A stretch of 64,000 nucleotides of DNA from an uncultured Lachnospiraceae bacterium (GTDB lineage Bacteria; Bacillota; Clostridia; Lachnospirales; Lachnospiraceae): positions 103,250 through 167,249 of the forward strand of contig CAJTJY010000002.1 of assembly GCA_910576975.1 (NCBI GenBank), written 5' to 3'. Both the position numbers and the translations under genes were made by a program. This document shows positions 43,825 through 53,078 of the stretch, piece after piece (position 1 is the first letter of the stretch; every line of letters begins with the position of its first letter). The notes beneath the pieces were generated by a model. The model made no database searches. It saw nothing but the letters and a program-made list of their open reading frames with translations, and was not told the DNA's origin.

Positions 43825-44695
43825 GCTTCATCCTCCTTTTCCAGATCCGGAACCTGGTCACATCCATTGCGCCTTTCCGAATAAAATTCAGCTTCCCTTT
43901 CAGATATTCTGCATCCACATTCCGATACAGCTCCCCTCCGATCGCAATGGACACATTTCCTGTCTCCTCCGACACTGCAATCGTCAGCGCATCGCACACT
44001 TCGCTGATGCCCACCGCCGCCCGGTGACGAGTTCCCAGTTCCTTGCTCAATTCCATATTGTCAGAAAGAGGAAGGTAACAGGTAGCCGAAACGATTCTAT
44101 TGCCCCGCATAATTACAGCTCCATCATGCAACGGCGTGTTATGTTCAAATATATTAATCAAAAGCTGGCTGGACACCAAGGAGTCCAGCGCAATCCCAGT
44201 TCTTTCATATTCTCCAAGTACCACGTCCTGTTCTACCACGATCAATGCGCCCGTCTTAACCTTCGCCATTTCATAGGTAGCTTTTACCAATTCATTGGTA
44301 ACCCGCTCGCTGAACCTTTCCTGGTTCTTTTGAGAATCAAAAGAAAACAACGCTGTCAGGAAATTCTTACGTCCCAACATCTCCAGCGCCCGGCGCAATT
44401 CAGGCTGAAAGACAATGATAATGGCAATCACTGCGACATTGATAGTCTTGCCTGCAATCCACAAAATGGTATTCATCTGAAATATTGCGGCCATCAGGAT
44501 AAAGACCACTACCACAATGATGCCCTTGAGCAGATTCCAGGCCCTGGTCCTTTTAATCCATATCAGGATATTATAAATCAGGAATGAAATGATAATAATT
44601 TCCACAATATCAATTTTTGTAATCTGGGGGCTGTCAACCCAAAACAGATATTTGGACGCAAAAGAATTTACGCTTGCGAACAATTCCTGTATCAT
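43790..44695 (-). CDS. cdaA: Diadenylate cyclase CdaA
   Basis: 301 residues: three N-terminal membrane spans (about 28-95), a linker and a DAC domain with DGA at 191-193 and RHR at 223-225 inside GTRHRAAVGISE, both needed for ATP binding and catalysis. It makes c-di-AMP, which controls potassium and osmolyte balance and cell-wall homeostasis. Length and operon position are standard. AAGGAA precedes the ATG. Confidence 0.96.
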   Translation of the reverse strand: MIQELFASVNSFASKYLFWVDSPQITKIDIVEIIIISFLIYNILIWIKRTRAWNLLKGIIVVVVFILMAAIFQMNTILWIAGKTINVAVIAIIIVFQPELRRALEMLGRKNFLTALFSFDSQKNQERFSERVTNELVKATYEMAKVKTGALIVVEQDVVLGEYERTGIALDSLVSSQLLINIFEHNTPLHDGAVIMRGNRIVSATCYLPLSDNMELSKELGTRHRAAVGISEVCDALTIAVSEETGNVSIAIGGELYRNVDAEYLKGKLNFIRKGAMDVTRFRIWKRRMKHVSKNNEASGK

Positions 44696-44714
44696 AACTT
44701 CATTCCTTTCTTAC

Positions 44715-45704
44715 TTAATTCAGCAAATCCTGATCAATCTCCAGCTCCTCCGCCAGTTCCCTGCGGCTGACTGTCTTCCTTCTATGGGTAATTCTCTTGA
44801 CCCGTTTATCTTTTCTCGCCACATACATCTTGGGAACTGCCTTTACAAAATAATAATATTCATCATCTTCAAATTGTACCCTTTCAATTCTGGAATAATC
44901 CAAATTATAGAAAAGAAATTCCAAAATCAGAGATACTGCCACTGATATTGCAGAACCTGCAACCACCCAGAAGATTTTCTCCGGCTTTCCAAGCAGGACA
45001 TACCCTATCAACAAAATAATCATTTGAAGCAGATTACCCAACAGGAGCCCGATTCTCCATGCATGATCTATAGACTGCCTGCGTATCAAATATACCGTCA
45101 GCGAGGTAATCAAGAACGCCGCAAGCACCAGGTACATCTCTTTGTTTCCTGTCAGCGTTTTCAAAATTGCTGAAAACTTCGCTAATATTTCCGCTTCTTC
45201 CGTAGAAGTAAAGCTGGCAATATTGCCATTGACCCCTTCTAAATAATAATAAGCGGTCACGCCGCATACAATCGATAAATACTCTGCAGGCCTGCGCAGC
45301 AAGCCGCAAGCTACCGGCATTACCTGCGGCACTTTGAAAAAGCAAAGAATTGGCGTTAAAATCAAAATACCGTCATTCTTAGACGCATATTTTCCATAAA
45401 TAAAAAACAACAGCAGAAACAGGCAAAACGCAGTCACGCAGACCTCCAGTGACAGCGCTGATAAATGTATTAAAATCACGGCGCCTGCAAGCAGTGACAT
45501 TATATTAAGTGGCAGAAAAGAACAAATCAGAGCCAAAATCAATGTTACTGCTGGATGGTCCAGCCGATCCATATATCCCAGCTGACCGTTGATAAGGATA
45601 AATACCGCCAGCCCCAATACAAACTTCACGCCGGCCCTGATATAAATCTCACATTTTCCATATAAATTCCGCAGTCTTTCTCTCAGTTCCAACAAACCTG
45701 TCAT
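44715..45704 (-). CDS. Conserved polytopic membrane protein upstream of cdaA
   Basis: 329 residues with about eight to nine hydrophobic segments and a basic cytoplasmic C-terminus (ARKDKRVKRITHRRKT, ending in EELEIDQDLLN). No enzymatic motif is visible. Its ATG overlaps the stop of the 139-residue membrane protein upstream (ATGA), and cdaA follows after 19 bp, so the three form one unit. A role tied to c-di-AMP or envelope control is inferred only from position. Confidence 0.7.
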   Translation of the reverse strand: MTGLLELRERLRNLYGKCEIYIRAGVKFVLGLAVFILINGQLGYMDRLDHPAVTLILALICSFLPLNIMSLLAGAVILIHLSALSLEVCVTAFCLFLLLFFIYGKYASKNDGILILTPILCFFKVPQVMPVACGLLRRPAEYLSIVCGVTAYYYLEGVNGNIASFTSTEEAEILAKFSAILKTLTGNKEMYLVLAAFLITSLTVYLIRRQSIDHAWRIGLLLGNLLQMIILLIGYVLLGKPEKIFWVVAGSAISVAVSLILEFLFYNLDYSRIERVQFEDDEYYYFVKAVPKMYVARKDKRVKRITHRRKTVSRRELAEELEIDQDLLN

Positions 45705-46120
45705 TTCCCATCCTCCAAAGGCCGTGTCCTGTCTTCTTTCTCCTGAAGCTTCTGTGCTTTCTTCAAAAAGAAATAATACTCTTTCACACTTGCCGTCGCC
45801 TTTGTATAACGCCGATTATATACCAGAAAAGCAATTATCTGGTATATAACGGCGAAAATGACATACTTAACCAAAATAGAAATTCCAAAGGCTGCAAGAT
45901 CACCGTTCCCAAGAGCCTCTGTTATAGATTCCATATCGTACAATATCCAGCAAACAAACAAAAGACCGAATGCTATCGTTGAGGTAATCAAGGTCTTTAA
46001 CATCTGATAACTCACATAATCTCTTCGGTAATATTGTTTGATGGGCATGTATTTTTTGCCTATCCCCTCTTCATAACAGGCCATCTTTGTCATAAGGCGA
46101 ATCCGTTCTTCATTCAGCAT
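45701..46120 (-). CDS. Small membrane protein of unknown function
   Basis: 139 residues with two hydrophobic segments (LITSTIAFGLLFVCWILYDM and SILVKYVIFAVIYQIIAFLVY), a basic N-terminal third and a charged, coiled-coil-like C-terminus (EYYFFLKKAQKLQEKEDRT). Its stop overlaps the start of the larger membrane protein that precedes cdaA. The Shine-Dalgarno (GGATGG) is weak. Function unknown. Confidence 0.7.
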   Translation of the reverse strand: MLNEERIRLMTKMACYEEGIGKKYMPIKQYYRRDYVSYQMLKTLITSTIAFGLLFVCWILYDMESITEALGNGDLAAFGISILVKYVIFAVIYQIIAFLVYNRRYTKATASVKEYYFFLKKAQKLQEKEDRTRPLEDGK

Positions 46121-46142
46121 AGCTTACACCATCCGGCAATCC

Positions 46143-46553
46143 TTAATTATCCAGAAATCTCATCCGGTCCTTTCCATGACTGTCCTTCGGTTTTGATGCC
46201 AGCGACCCCGTAGGCCGTTTGATGGCGCCAGACAGGTCATTGTGGAGCGTTGCCTTGCACTTTTCGCAGAATCTCCCAGTTAATACTTTTGCTCCGCATC
46301 CTTCACATTCCAGGGTAATCTGAGACTCTTCCGTGAATGAAAGACGTTCTTCCCTTACCCACTGTTTAATCTGTTTTACGGAAACCTCATTTTCTTCCGC
46401 CACCACGCTCAATGACGCATTGGGATTATCTTTCAAAAAAGCCTTTACCTGCTGAAACTTCTCTTCGAGTTTTGAAATACAGCCGGAACACAATGGCGGT
46501 CCCTGCACATAATTAAAAAGCCTTCCACAGCCTTTGCAATTTCTAACGTCCAT
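46143..46553 (-). CDS. yvyF: Flagellar operon protein of the YvyF/TIGR03826 family
   Basis: 136 residues. An N-terminal zinc ribbon (CKGCGRLFNYV...CSGC), a helix-turn-helix-like centre (LSVVAEENEVSVKQIKQWVR) and a second zinc site (CEGCGAKVLTGRFCEKC) match the YvyF family, encoded in B. subtilis between comFC and flgM. Here too it follows comFC. It probably regulates or chaperones flagellar gene expression. AGGAGG precedes the ATG. Confidence 0.88.
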   Translation of the reverse strand: MDVRNCKGCGRLFNYVQGPPLCSGCISKLEEKFQQVKAFLKDNPNASLSVVAEENEVSVKQIKQWVREERLSFTEESQITLECEGCGAKVLTGRFCEKCKATLHNDLSGAIKRPTGSLASKPKDSHGKDRMRFLDN

Positions 46554-46557
46554 ACCT

Positions 46558-47295
46558 TTATTCCTCCTGATAACCTTTTCCGATGCTGATGCTCAGGCAA
46601 TAAACTTCCGCCACGCCTGCCCGCTTCAATTCGCCCGCCGCTTCATTCATCGTACTTCCTGTTGTGTATATATCATCTATTAATAAGATATGGTTTAATT
46701 GTACCTTATTTTCCTTCGTTTTAAAAGCCCTTTTCAAATTATTTTTGCGTTCTGTCTGATTTAATTTCTTCTGCGCCTTGGTGTCACGCACCCGGATCAG
46801 CAAGTCCTCATACGCCAGGATGCCGGTGCGGCGGCTAATTTCTCTAGCAACCAATGCCGCTTGGTTGTATCCCCGCCTTCTAAGCTTCTTTTGGGACAAT
46901 GGGATCGGTACCAGCCCGTCAATCTGACTCCGTTTTATCCATGCTCCATAATGCCGGACCAGCTCCGCCCCGTAATAATGCGCATACTCTCTGCGCCCAT
47001 GATATTTGAAACGATAAATGGAAGTTTTTGCCACCCCCTGATATACCCACAGTGCCTTTCCCTGCCGAAATTCATACAGGCACCCCTTGCAGTCAAAACA
47101 GTATTCCTGGCGCTGGTCACTCAATGGCTTCCCGCATTTCTTGCAAGAAGGCTCCTGGACATGCTCTGGCCTTCTGACACAAGACGAACATACACGCTCT
47201 TGGGGAATAAAGAGGGAAGAAAACAGGACTTTGTCACAAAAAGGACACCTGGGCGGAAAGAAAAGATGCCGCAGATTTTCTTTATATATATGCAT
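46558..47295 (-). CDS. comFC: ComF family phosphoribosyltransferase-like protein
   Basis: 245 residues from the ATG at 47295 (a GTG precedes it by one codon). Two N-terminal zinc-binding pairs (CPFC...CSSC; CKKCGKPL...CFDCKG) and a C-terminal phosphoribosyltransferase loop ILLIDDIYTTGSTMNEA are the ComFC layout. It is involved in DNA uptake in competent bacteria. comFA is not adjacent. The 94-bp gap upstream holds at most a weak promoter (TACTAT-like -10). Confidence 0.92.
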   Translation of the reverse strand: MHIYKENLRHLFFPPRCPFCDKVLFSSLFIPQERVCSSCVRRPEHVQEPSCKKCGKPLSDQRQEYCFDCKGCLYEFRQGKALWVYQGVAKTSIYRFKYHGRREYAHYYGAELVRHYGAWIKRSQIDGLVPIPLSQKKLRRRGYNQAALVAREISRRTGILAYEDLLIRVRDTKAQKKLNQTERKNNLKRAFKTKENKVQLNHILLIDDIYTTGSTMNEAAGELKRAGVAEVYCLSISIGKGYQEE

Positions 47296-47389
47296 CACTT
47301 ACCTAAAAATCTCTCTCGTAAGTCTTTATGATAGTATCACACTTCGCACCATGATTCCATAAATATTTTCTTAAAATATTGTTAATTTC

Positions 47390-49600
47390 CTAAAACTTAG
47401 CAACCTCCTCAAGCCGCTCTTTCAAGCCAGTATAACGCTTCTGCTCACTGGCATTTTCAATCATCTGATGGAACGTCGCATCATTTCCCACCAGGGTCAC
47501 ACACTTCTTTGCCCGAGTTACAGCTGTATAGAGAAGATTACGGTTCATCAGCATCTTCGGCCCTGTAAGCAAAGGAATCACCACAGCCGGATATTCGCTT
47601 CCTTGGGATTTGTGAATCGTTATGGCATAGGCAAGCTCCAGCTCGTCCAATTGCTTAAACGTATAATCCACCATTTTGCACTCGTCAAATTCCACCGTCA
47701 CAACTTCCTGATATGCATTGATTTTGCGGATGATGCCCATATCCCCATTAAATACCCCCATGCCTTTATCAATGGCAATGCCATATTTGCTGCAGATTTC
47801 CCATTCCAACTGATAATTATTCTTGATCTGCATCACTTTGTCCCCTTCTCGAAACACGATATCGCCATGCTCCTTTTCCGCTTTGTCTATCTGTGGCGGA
47901 TTCAGATACTGCTGAAAGATATGATTCAAACGTTCTACGCCAAGCAGCCCTTTCCTCATCGGAGTAAGCACCTGGATGTCAAAAGGTTCTGCATTCACGA
48001 ATTTTGGAAGCTTCTGCTGAATCAGTTGAATCACCACGCTGATAATGACATTGGCGTCAAAACGTTTCAGAAAAAAGAAATCCATGCTCTTATTATCCAA
48101 AACAACTTCTTGTCCTTTATTAATCTTATGGGCATTGACAATAATATCACTCTGAGCGGCCTGACGGAAAATCTTTGTAAGGCAGACAACATGAAACTGC
48201 TTAGATTCTATAATATCTTTCAGTACGCTTCCAGCCCCCACGCTCGGAAGCTGGTTCACATCTCCTACCAGGATCAGGCGCGTCCCCGCCGCCACTGCTT
48301 TGAGCATCGCATGCATCAGCGAACTGTCCACCATCGACATCTCATCCACGATAATCACATCAGTCTCTAAGGGATTCTGTTCGTTGCGCTCAAATCCGGC
48401 ATTGCCTTCCACTCCTCCATTCAATTCCAGCATCCGGTGTATGGTCCTTGCCTCAAACCCGGTAGTCTCGCTCATGCGCTTGGCGGCCCGGCCAGTAGGA
48501 GCTGCTAAAAAAATGTCCATCCCTTCCTGCTCAAAATACCGTATGATGGCATTGATGGTCGTGGTCTTTCCCGTGCCTGGCCCCCCGGTAATCACCATCA
48601 AGCCATTACAGGCAGCTTCGATTACCGCCTGCGCTTGAAGTTGATCTAATTCCATGCCAGTACTCTTTTCAATACCCCGGATCCGACTCTCTATTTCGAT
48701 TTGAGGCACGTCATAAGCAACGTCCAATTCTTTGAGCATCGCCGCCGTATTCATCTCCATATAATAATGCTTGGCAGCATAAATATACTGCTCCCCCTCC
48801 CGCTCCTTGATCACCAGCTTCTTATCAATGGCAAGGTCCATGTAGTGCTTTTCGATGTATTGAGGCTCTATCTCCAAAAGCCGGCTTGACCTCTGATTCA
48901 GCGCCTGCCTCGGCAAGCAGGTATGTCCCTCCAAAGACGCCTGAAGCAGCGTATATAAAATCCCGCTTCGAATCCGGAAATCAGAATCCGCATGAATCCC
49001 GACTCTGGAAGCAATTTCATCTGCAATGCGAAAACCCACACCCTGGATATCATCTGCCAGGCGGTATGGGTTTTCTTTTAATATACTGTATAATTCCTGT
49101 TGGTAAGTCTGGTAAATTTTTGCAGCTAATTTTTGAGAAATACCATATTGCTGCAGGAAAATCATCGCCTGGCGCAATTCCCGCTTTCTTTCCACCTGAT
49201 CTGCAATCTCCATCGCCTTCCTCTGACTGATGCCCTTGACCTCCGCCAGACGTTCCGGCTCTTCCTCTATGATACGAAACGTTTCCTCCTGAAACCGGCG
49301 TACGATCCTTGCTGCTAAAGCAGCTCCGACGCCTTTAACAGCGCCGGAGCCAAGATATCGTTCTATTGACAAGACGTCCTCTGGCGGTTGCACCTCAAAA
49401 GACATCATCTTAAACTGTCTGCCATAGGAAGGATGGTCACTGTACTCCCCTATGAGCTCTAGGGATTCCCCTTCTGCTACCCCGTGAAAATTCCCCACGC
49501 AGGTAATCTCTTCTTCCTCACTTACCAGATCCAGCACCGTATAACCATTCTCACTGTTCTGATATACGATATGTTCTACATATCCCTTCAGCGTCGGCAT
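47390..49600 (-). CDS. recD2: ATP-dependent DNA helicase RecD2
   Basis: 736 residues from the ATG at 49600 (GGAG upstream; a longer start overlaps the flagellar gene). N-terminal OB-like and helix-hairpin-helix region (VKGVGAALAARIV; IQGVGFRIADEIA), then helicase motifs I GGPGTGKT (339-346), II VIIVDEMSMVD, III LVGDVNQLPSVG, and ITIHKSQGSEYPAVV and TAVTRAKK near the end. RecD2 is the RecBC-independent superfamily 1B helicase of many Firmicutes, involved in DNA repair and fork stability. Confidence 0.95.
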   Translation of the reverse strand: MPTLKGYVEHIVYQNSENGYTVLDLVSEEEEITCVGNFHGVAEGESLELIGEYSDHPSYGRQFKMMSFEVQPPEDVLSIERYLGSGAVKGVGAALAARIVRRFQEETFRIIEEEPERLAEVKGISQRKAMEIADQVERKRELRQAMIFLQQYGISQKLAAKIYQTYQQELYSILKENPYRLADDIQGVGFRIADEIASRVGIHADSDFRIRSGILYTLLQASLEGHTCLPRQALNQRSSRLLEIEPQYIEKHYMDLAIDKKLVIKEREGEQYIYAAKHYYMEMNTAAMLKELDVAYDVPQIEIESRIRGIEKSTGMELDQLQAQAVIEAACNGLMVITGGPGTGKTTTINAIIRYFEQEGMDIFLAAPTGRAAKRMSETTGFEARTIHRMLELNGGVEGNAGFERNEQNPLETDVIIVDEMSMVDSSLMHAMLKAVAAGTRLILVGDVNQLPSVGAGSVLKDIIESKQFHVVCLTKIFRQAAQSDIIVNAHKINKGQEVVLDNKSMDFFFLKRFDANVIISVVIQLIQQKLPKFVNAEPFDIQVLTPMRKGLLGVERLNHIFQQYLNPPQIDKAEKEHGDIVFREGDKVMQIKNNYQLEWEICSKYGIAIDKGMGVFNGDMGIIRKINAYQEVVTVEFDECKMVDYTFKQLDELELAYAITIHKSQGSEYPAVVIPLLTGPKMLMNRNLLYTAVTRAKKCVTLVGNDATFHQMIENASEQKRYTGLKERLEEVAKF

Positions 49601-49604
49601 TTTT

Positions 49605-49952
49605 CTACTCCAGACCATAGTTGCGCTTCATCTGCTCATATAGCATCTGCGCAAGTCCAAGCCCCTCTCCTTGTGCTGACTGTTCTGCCAATCCCTGAAC
49701 CATCTGCTCTTTATAATAATCCTGAAGCTGCCTGTTGGAGGAAGAGACGCTCTCTGATTCTGGGATCATTTTCTGCATCGCCTTAAACATCTGCTCCGTA
49801 AAATATGCTTCAAAGTCCTTGCAGACCGCCATCAATTCATCTTCTGTAGCGGCTGATAAATCAGAATTCAAGGTATCCTCCAGCTTATTTGCGGAGTTGG
49901 CGGTTGATTTCGTATCATATAATGAACTTAAGCCATCAATCGTAAGACTCAT
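49605..49952 (-). CDS. Rod-binding FlgJ-like protein (N-terminal domain only)
   Basis: 115 residues matching the FlgJ rod-binding domain: KDFEAYFTEQMFKAMQKMIPES in the centre and the terminal YKEQMVQGLAEQSAQGEGLG. The muramidase half of proteobacterial FlgJ is absent, as usual in Firmicutes. It helps rod assembly through the cell wall. AAGAAGG lies before the ATG. It follows flgG-type flhP and precedes recD2 by 4 bp. Confidence 0.88.
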   Translation of the reverse strand: MSLTIDGLSSLYDTKSTANSANKLEDTLNSDLSAATEDELMAVCKDFEAYFTEQMFKAMQKMIPESESVSSSNRQLQDYYKEQMVQGLAEQSAQGEGLGLAQMLYEQMKRNYGLE

Positions 49953-50020
49953 ATCATATCCTTCTTTCTTATTGTACTAAGCCTTCTGCCTCTCTACCTG
50001 CCGCAGAAAGTTTACTTACA

Positions 50021-50839
50021 TTACCGCTTTAACTGGTTTGCCTGCCCTAACATGTCATCTGACGCCTGGATTGCTTTGGAATTCATCTCATACGCCCTCT
50101 GTGCCACGATCAGATTCACCATTTCATCTGCCACCTGCACGTTAGACCCTTCCAAATATCCCTGGCGAATGCTGCTCAACACCAGATTAGGCGTGTTCGC
50201 CTCATTCAATGGCTGACCTGAAGCGTCTGTAACGTTCAAAAGGCTGTTGGACAATTTCTCAAGTCCTGCCGGATTGTTAAACTGGAACAAGCCGATAGAC
50301 TGATTCAAATCCACGAAATTATTCTGAGCGTCCAGATATCCGAAAGCTCCCTCTGACGTCACCATCATCTTGCTTGCATTGACGCCGCCTGGAACTTGTA
50401 TAGAATTGCCGTTTGTATCCAACACCGGAAAGCCATCGGAAGTTACCAAGGTAAGATTGCCGTCCGCGCCAACACTCAGCTTAAAATCACCGTTTCGAGT
50501 GTAATATGTATTGCCGTCCGCGCCTCTCACCGCAAAGAATCCGTCTCCGTTAATCGCCATTGCCGTATAGCTCTCGCTGGCCAGGTGCGGTCCCTGAGTA
50601 AAATTAGAGGTAATCGCCGCAATTCTGGTTCCCAGTCCTACCTGGGCTGGTATCGGCTTTTCCTCGCCGTTTGCCGTAGTAGTCCTTGTCTGCAAAGTCT
50701 GATACAGCAAAGACTTAAATTCCGCTTTCTCATTTTTATAACCAGTAGTATTTACGTTTGCCAGATTATTTGCAATGGTATCCACTGCCGTCTGTTGCGA
50801 AATCATGCCGGATGCTGCCGACCACAATGATCTCATCAT
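50021..50839 (-). CDS. flgG: Flagellar distal rod/hook-basal body protein (FlgG/FlhP)
   Basis: 272 residues with the rod-family N-terminus (SLWSAASGMISQQTAVDTIANNLANVNTTGYK) marked by ANNLANxNT-x-GYK. MAINGDGFFAV and the C-terminal YLEGSNVQVADEMVNLIVAQRAYE motif follow. Export is by the flagellar type III system, so no signal peptide is expected. The mbl-flhO-flhP order is that of B. subtilis, where this gene would be flhP. AAAGGGG precedes tandem ATGs. Confidence 0.93.
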   Translation of the reverse strand: MMRSLWSAASGMISQQTAVDTIANNLANVNTTGYKNEKAEFKSLLYQTLQTRTTTANGEEKPIPAQVGLGTRIAAITSNFTQGPHLASESYTAMAINGDGFFAVRGADGNTYYTRNGDFKLSVGADGNLTLVTSDGFPVLDTNGNSIQVPGGVNASKMMVTSEGAFGYLDAQNNFVDLNQSIGLFQFNNPAGLEKLSNSLLNVTDASGQPLNEANTPNLVLSSIRQGYLEGSNVQVADEMVNLIVAQRAYEMNSKAIQASDDMLGQANQLKR

Positions 50840-50856
50840 CTGAAAACAACCCCTTT

Positions 50857-51657
50857 CTATGCCTTGCCTATCGTATTAACTGCTTTATCCAGCGTTCCGT
50901 CTATCGTCTGGATAATCTTCTGATTTGCTTCATATGCCCGGGTGATGTTGATCATCTCCACCATCTCGGAAACTACATTGACATTGGACATTTCCAATGT
51001 CCCTTGAGTAATCTGGGCTTCGGACAGCTGTACCTGCCCGCCTGCTGCCAAATCATACATATTCTCTCCATATTTTTCCAGGAAATTATAATCCGCAAAA
51101 TCCACCAGGCCGATCTGTCCCAGCAACTGGTCATTCTGATAATAATATCCATTTTCATCGACCACCAAGGGCAGATTCGGATTTACCTGTATGTATCCCG
51201 CCTGACCTGGATTGCCTGCCTGGGCAGCGGCCTGATTGAGCACGAAATCTCCGTCTTTCGTCATCAGATAGCCTTCCCGGTTCACGGTAAAGGCGCCGTC
51301 TCTGGTATATTTCACGGACGTTTCTCCCGCCTTATTGGTAAAGGAAATGGCGAAAAAGCCATCTCCATCAATTGCCATGTCATAAACATTGTCCGTAACC
51401 CGGAAAGACCCCTGTCCATAATCCGTATAACACTCGCCAACTTTGACTCCCAAGGAAACATCTCCCAGCGCTACGGGCAAGCCATAAGCTGACGTATCCT
51501 TAATCTTAATCGCCAATTCCTCATCAAAAGACTGAGAGGTGGAACCTTCTTTCTTAAACCCATTGGTCGCTGAATTAGCTAGATTATTCGTGAGTACGTC
51601 CATCCTGTTCTGCTGGTTAATCATGCCAGTGTATGCAGTATATAATCCTTTTACCAT
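50857..51657 (-). CDS. flgF: Flagellar rod/hook-basal body protein (FlgF/FlhO)
   Basis: 266 residues. GLYTAYTGMINQQNRMDVLTNNLANSATNGFKKEG is split across the usual rod N-terminal helix; MAIDGDGFFAISF and the C-terminal TLEMSNVNVVSEMVEMINITRAYE complete the family pattern. It is the proximal-rod partner of the next gene and corresponds to flhO of B. subtilis, located behind mbl. Shine-Dalgarno GGAG precedes the ATG. Confidence 0.92.
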   Translation of the reverse strand: MVKGLYTAYTGMINQQNRMDVLTNNLANSATNGFKKEGSTSQSFDEELAIKIKDTSAYGLPVALGDVSLGVKVGECYTDYGQGSFRVTDNVYDMAIDGDGFFAISFTNKAGETSVKYTRDGAFTVNREGYLMTKDGDFVLNQAAAQAGNPGQAGYIQVNPNLPLVVDENGYYYQNDQLLGQIGLVDFADYNFLEKYGENMYDLAAGGQVQLSEAQITQGTLEMSNVNVVSEMVEMINITRAYEANQKIIQTIDGTLDKAVNTIGKA

Positions 51658-51688
51658 ATTCTCCTGCTCCTTTTCCTGCTATTGCCTG

Positions 51689-52684
51689 TTAATCTTCTCT
51701 CCTGCCGGCACCTGATAAAAATTCCACATATTTTCCTGTGCCGATTGCCACGCAGGTCATTGGTTCTTCCGCCGTCATCGTATTGATTCCGGTCCTGTCC
51801 TCGATCAACTCCTCCAAGCCTCTAAGCAGCGCTCCTCCTCCCGTCAGTATGATTCCCCTGTCTGCAACATCCGCTGCCAACTCTGGCGGAGTCTTTTCTA
51901 ACACGTTGTGGACTGCCTCCACAATTTGAAGAGTCGCCTCGCGCAAGGCCTCTTCCGTCTCCTCAGAAGATACAGAAACTGTCTTGGGGAGGCCTGTCAC
52001 CAAGTTGCGTCCTCTTACATCCATAGTGTCATTCTGTGCCAACGGAAAACAGGTCCCTATTTTAATCTTAATATCCTCTGCGGTACGTTCGCCAATGAGA
52101 AGATTATGTTTCTTTCTCATATATCGGACGATTGCCTCGTCAAAATCATCCCCTGCAATCTTAATGGAAGTACTTACCACAGTCCCCCCCAGAGAAATCA
52201 CGGCAATATCCGCCGTACCGCCTCCGATGTCCACGATCATGTTGCCACAGGGCTTTGCGATATCCACGCCTGCGCCAATGGCTGCCGCAATCGGTTCCTC
52301 AATAATGGATACTTCCCTTGCTCCCGCCTGATAGGTAGCGTCTTCCACCGCTTTCTTTTCCACTTCAGTAACGCCGCTTGGCACGCACACGCTGATTCTG
52401 GGCTTGCGGAAGCTTTTCTTTCCAAGAGCTTTCTGTATAAAGTACTTTAACATTTTTTCGGTCACTGTGTAGTCAGAGATAACCCCTTGGCGCAAAGGTC
52501 TTACCGCAACAATGTTTCCGGGAGTCCTTCCAAGCATCAGACGGGCCTCTTCTCCAATGGCCTTAATCTTATTGGTATCTCTGTCAAATGCAACCACGGA
52601 CGGTTCTTTTAACACGACGCCTTTTCCTTTTATATAAACAAGTATACTTGCTGTTCCCAAATCGATTCCGATATCTGTTGACAT
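51689..52684 (-). CDS. mbl: MreB/Mbl rod shape-determining actin-like protein
   Basis: 331 residues from the ATG at 52684 (AAAGGGG upstream); a longer frame up to 52762 has no ribosome-binding site. Actin-fold motifs: IGIDLGTASILVYIKGKG (phosphate 1), CVPSGVTEVEKKAV, EEPIAAAIGAG, IVDIGGGTADIAVISLGG (phosphate 2), LTGGGALLRGLEE (adenosine). It forms membrane-bound filaments that guide lateral wall synthesis. Linkage to flhO and flhP supports Mbl over MreB, which normally sits with mreC and mreD. Confidence 0.92.
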   Translation of the reverse strand: MSTDIGIDLGTASILVYIKGKGVVLKEPSVVAFDRDTNKIKAIGEEARLMLGRTPGNIVAVRPLRQGVISDYTVTEKMLKYFIQKALGKKSFRKPRISVCVPSGVTEVEKKAVEDATYQAGAREVSIIEEPIAAAIGAGVDIAKPCGNMIVDIGGGTADIAVISLGGTVVSTSIKIAGDDFDEAIVRYMRKKHNLLIGERTAEDIKIKIGTCFPLAQNDTMDVRGRNLVTGLPKTVSVSSEETEEALREATLQIVEAVHNVLEKTPPELAADVADRGIILTGGGALLRGLEELIEDRTGINTMTAEEPMTCVAIGTGKYVEFLSGAGRRED

Positions 52685-52790
52685 TTTATCTGTCCCCTTT
52701 CGTGTCTTTATAAGAAAGAATCCTGCTTTGCAGGTCACGCTCTCGCATTTACTGGCAAACATAATAACTCTATTTTTCCATATATAACTA

Positions 52791-52818
52791 CATTATATAC
52801 AATCACGCCCAATTTTCA
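52791..52818 (-). promoter_or_regulatory. Sigma-A promoter of mbl
   Basis: Minus strand TTGAAA (52813-52818), 16-bp spacer and perfect TATAAT (52791-52796), giving a leader of about 100 bases before the ATG at 52684. Farther upstream the sequence is very AT-rich with poly-T/A tracts (52820-52930), and a GTCCGATAT motif at 52935-52943 resembles a sigma-D -10 element. Confidence 0.7.
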
Positions 52819-53010
52819 AAGCATTTTTTTCTAAAATCGAAAAAAACCTCTATCCTTTCACTTTTTCCCAGGATCTTCTTAAAGAAATTTATAAATATTT
52901 TATATTCTTTTGAAAATCTTTTTTCTTTTTTCACATATCGGACACAAACTGCGGTTATACTAAATCATGTACTAGCTACCAAGCTAATATAATTTTTCAT
53001 AACTCATGCT

Positions 53011-53078
53011 TCCTGGATTCTTGAGAATCCAGGAGGTACTCCCCGAAATTGAGGCTATGCGGCATGCTCCGCATAGCC
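53011..53078. other. Two strong hairpins in the gap between mbl and DUF3781 gene
   Basis: Stem 1 (53011-53034) is TCCTGGATTC-TTGA-GAATCCAGGA with ten perfect pairs. Stem 2 (53053-53078) is GGCTATGCGG-CATGCT-CCGCATAGCC, also ten pairs, followed on the plus strand by ATTTTATTT. They may be a plus-strand small RNA with terminator (TATAAT at 52988-52993 lies just upstream but lacks a good -35), a bidirectional terminator, or a mobile-element remnant. The rest of this 435-bp gap holds the mbl promoter and no gene. Confidence 0.45.

Noticed and set aside
43613..44587. 324-residue plus-strand ORF
   Set aside because: Opposite-strand shadow of cdaA and cdaR, both of which have diagnostic motifs.
47468..48370. 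300-residue plus-strand ORF
   Set aside because: Lies entirely inside recD2 on the other strand, has no domain and an odd composition; recD2 is certain.
52684..52762. Longer N-terminus for mbl
   Set aside because: The extension lacks a Shine-Dalgarno and is not actin-like; the ATG at 52684 has a good site and gives the family's usual N-terminus.
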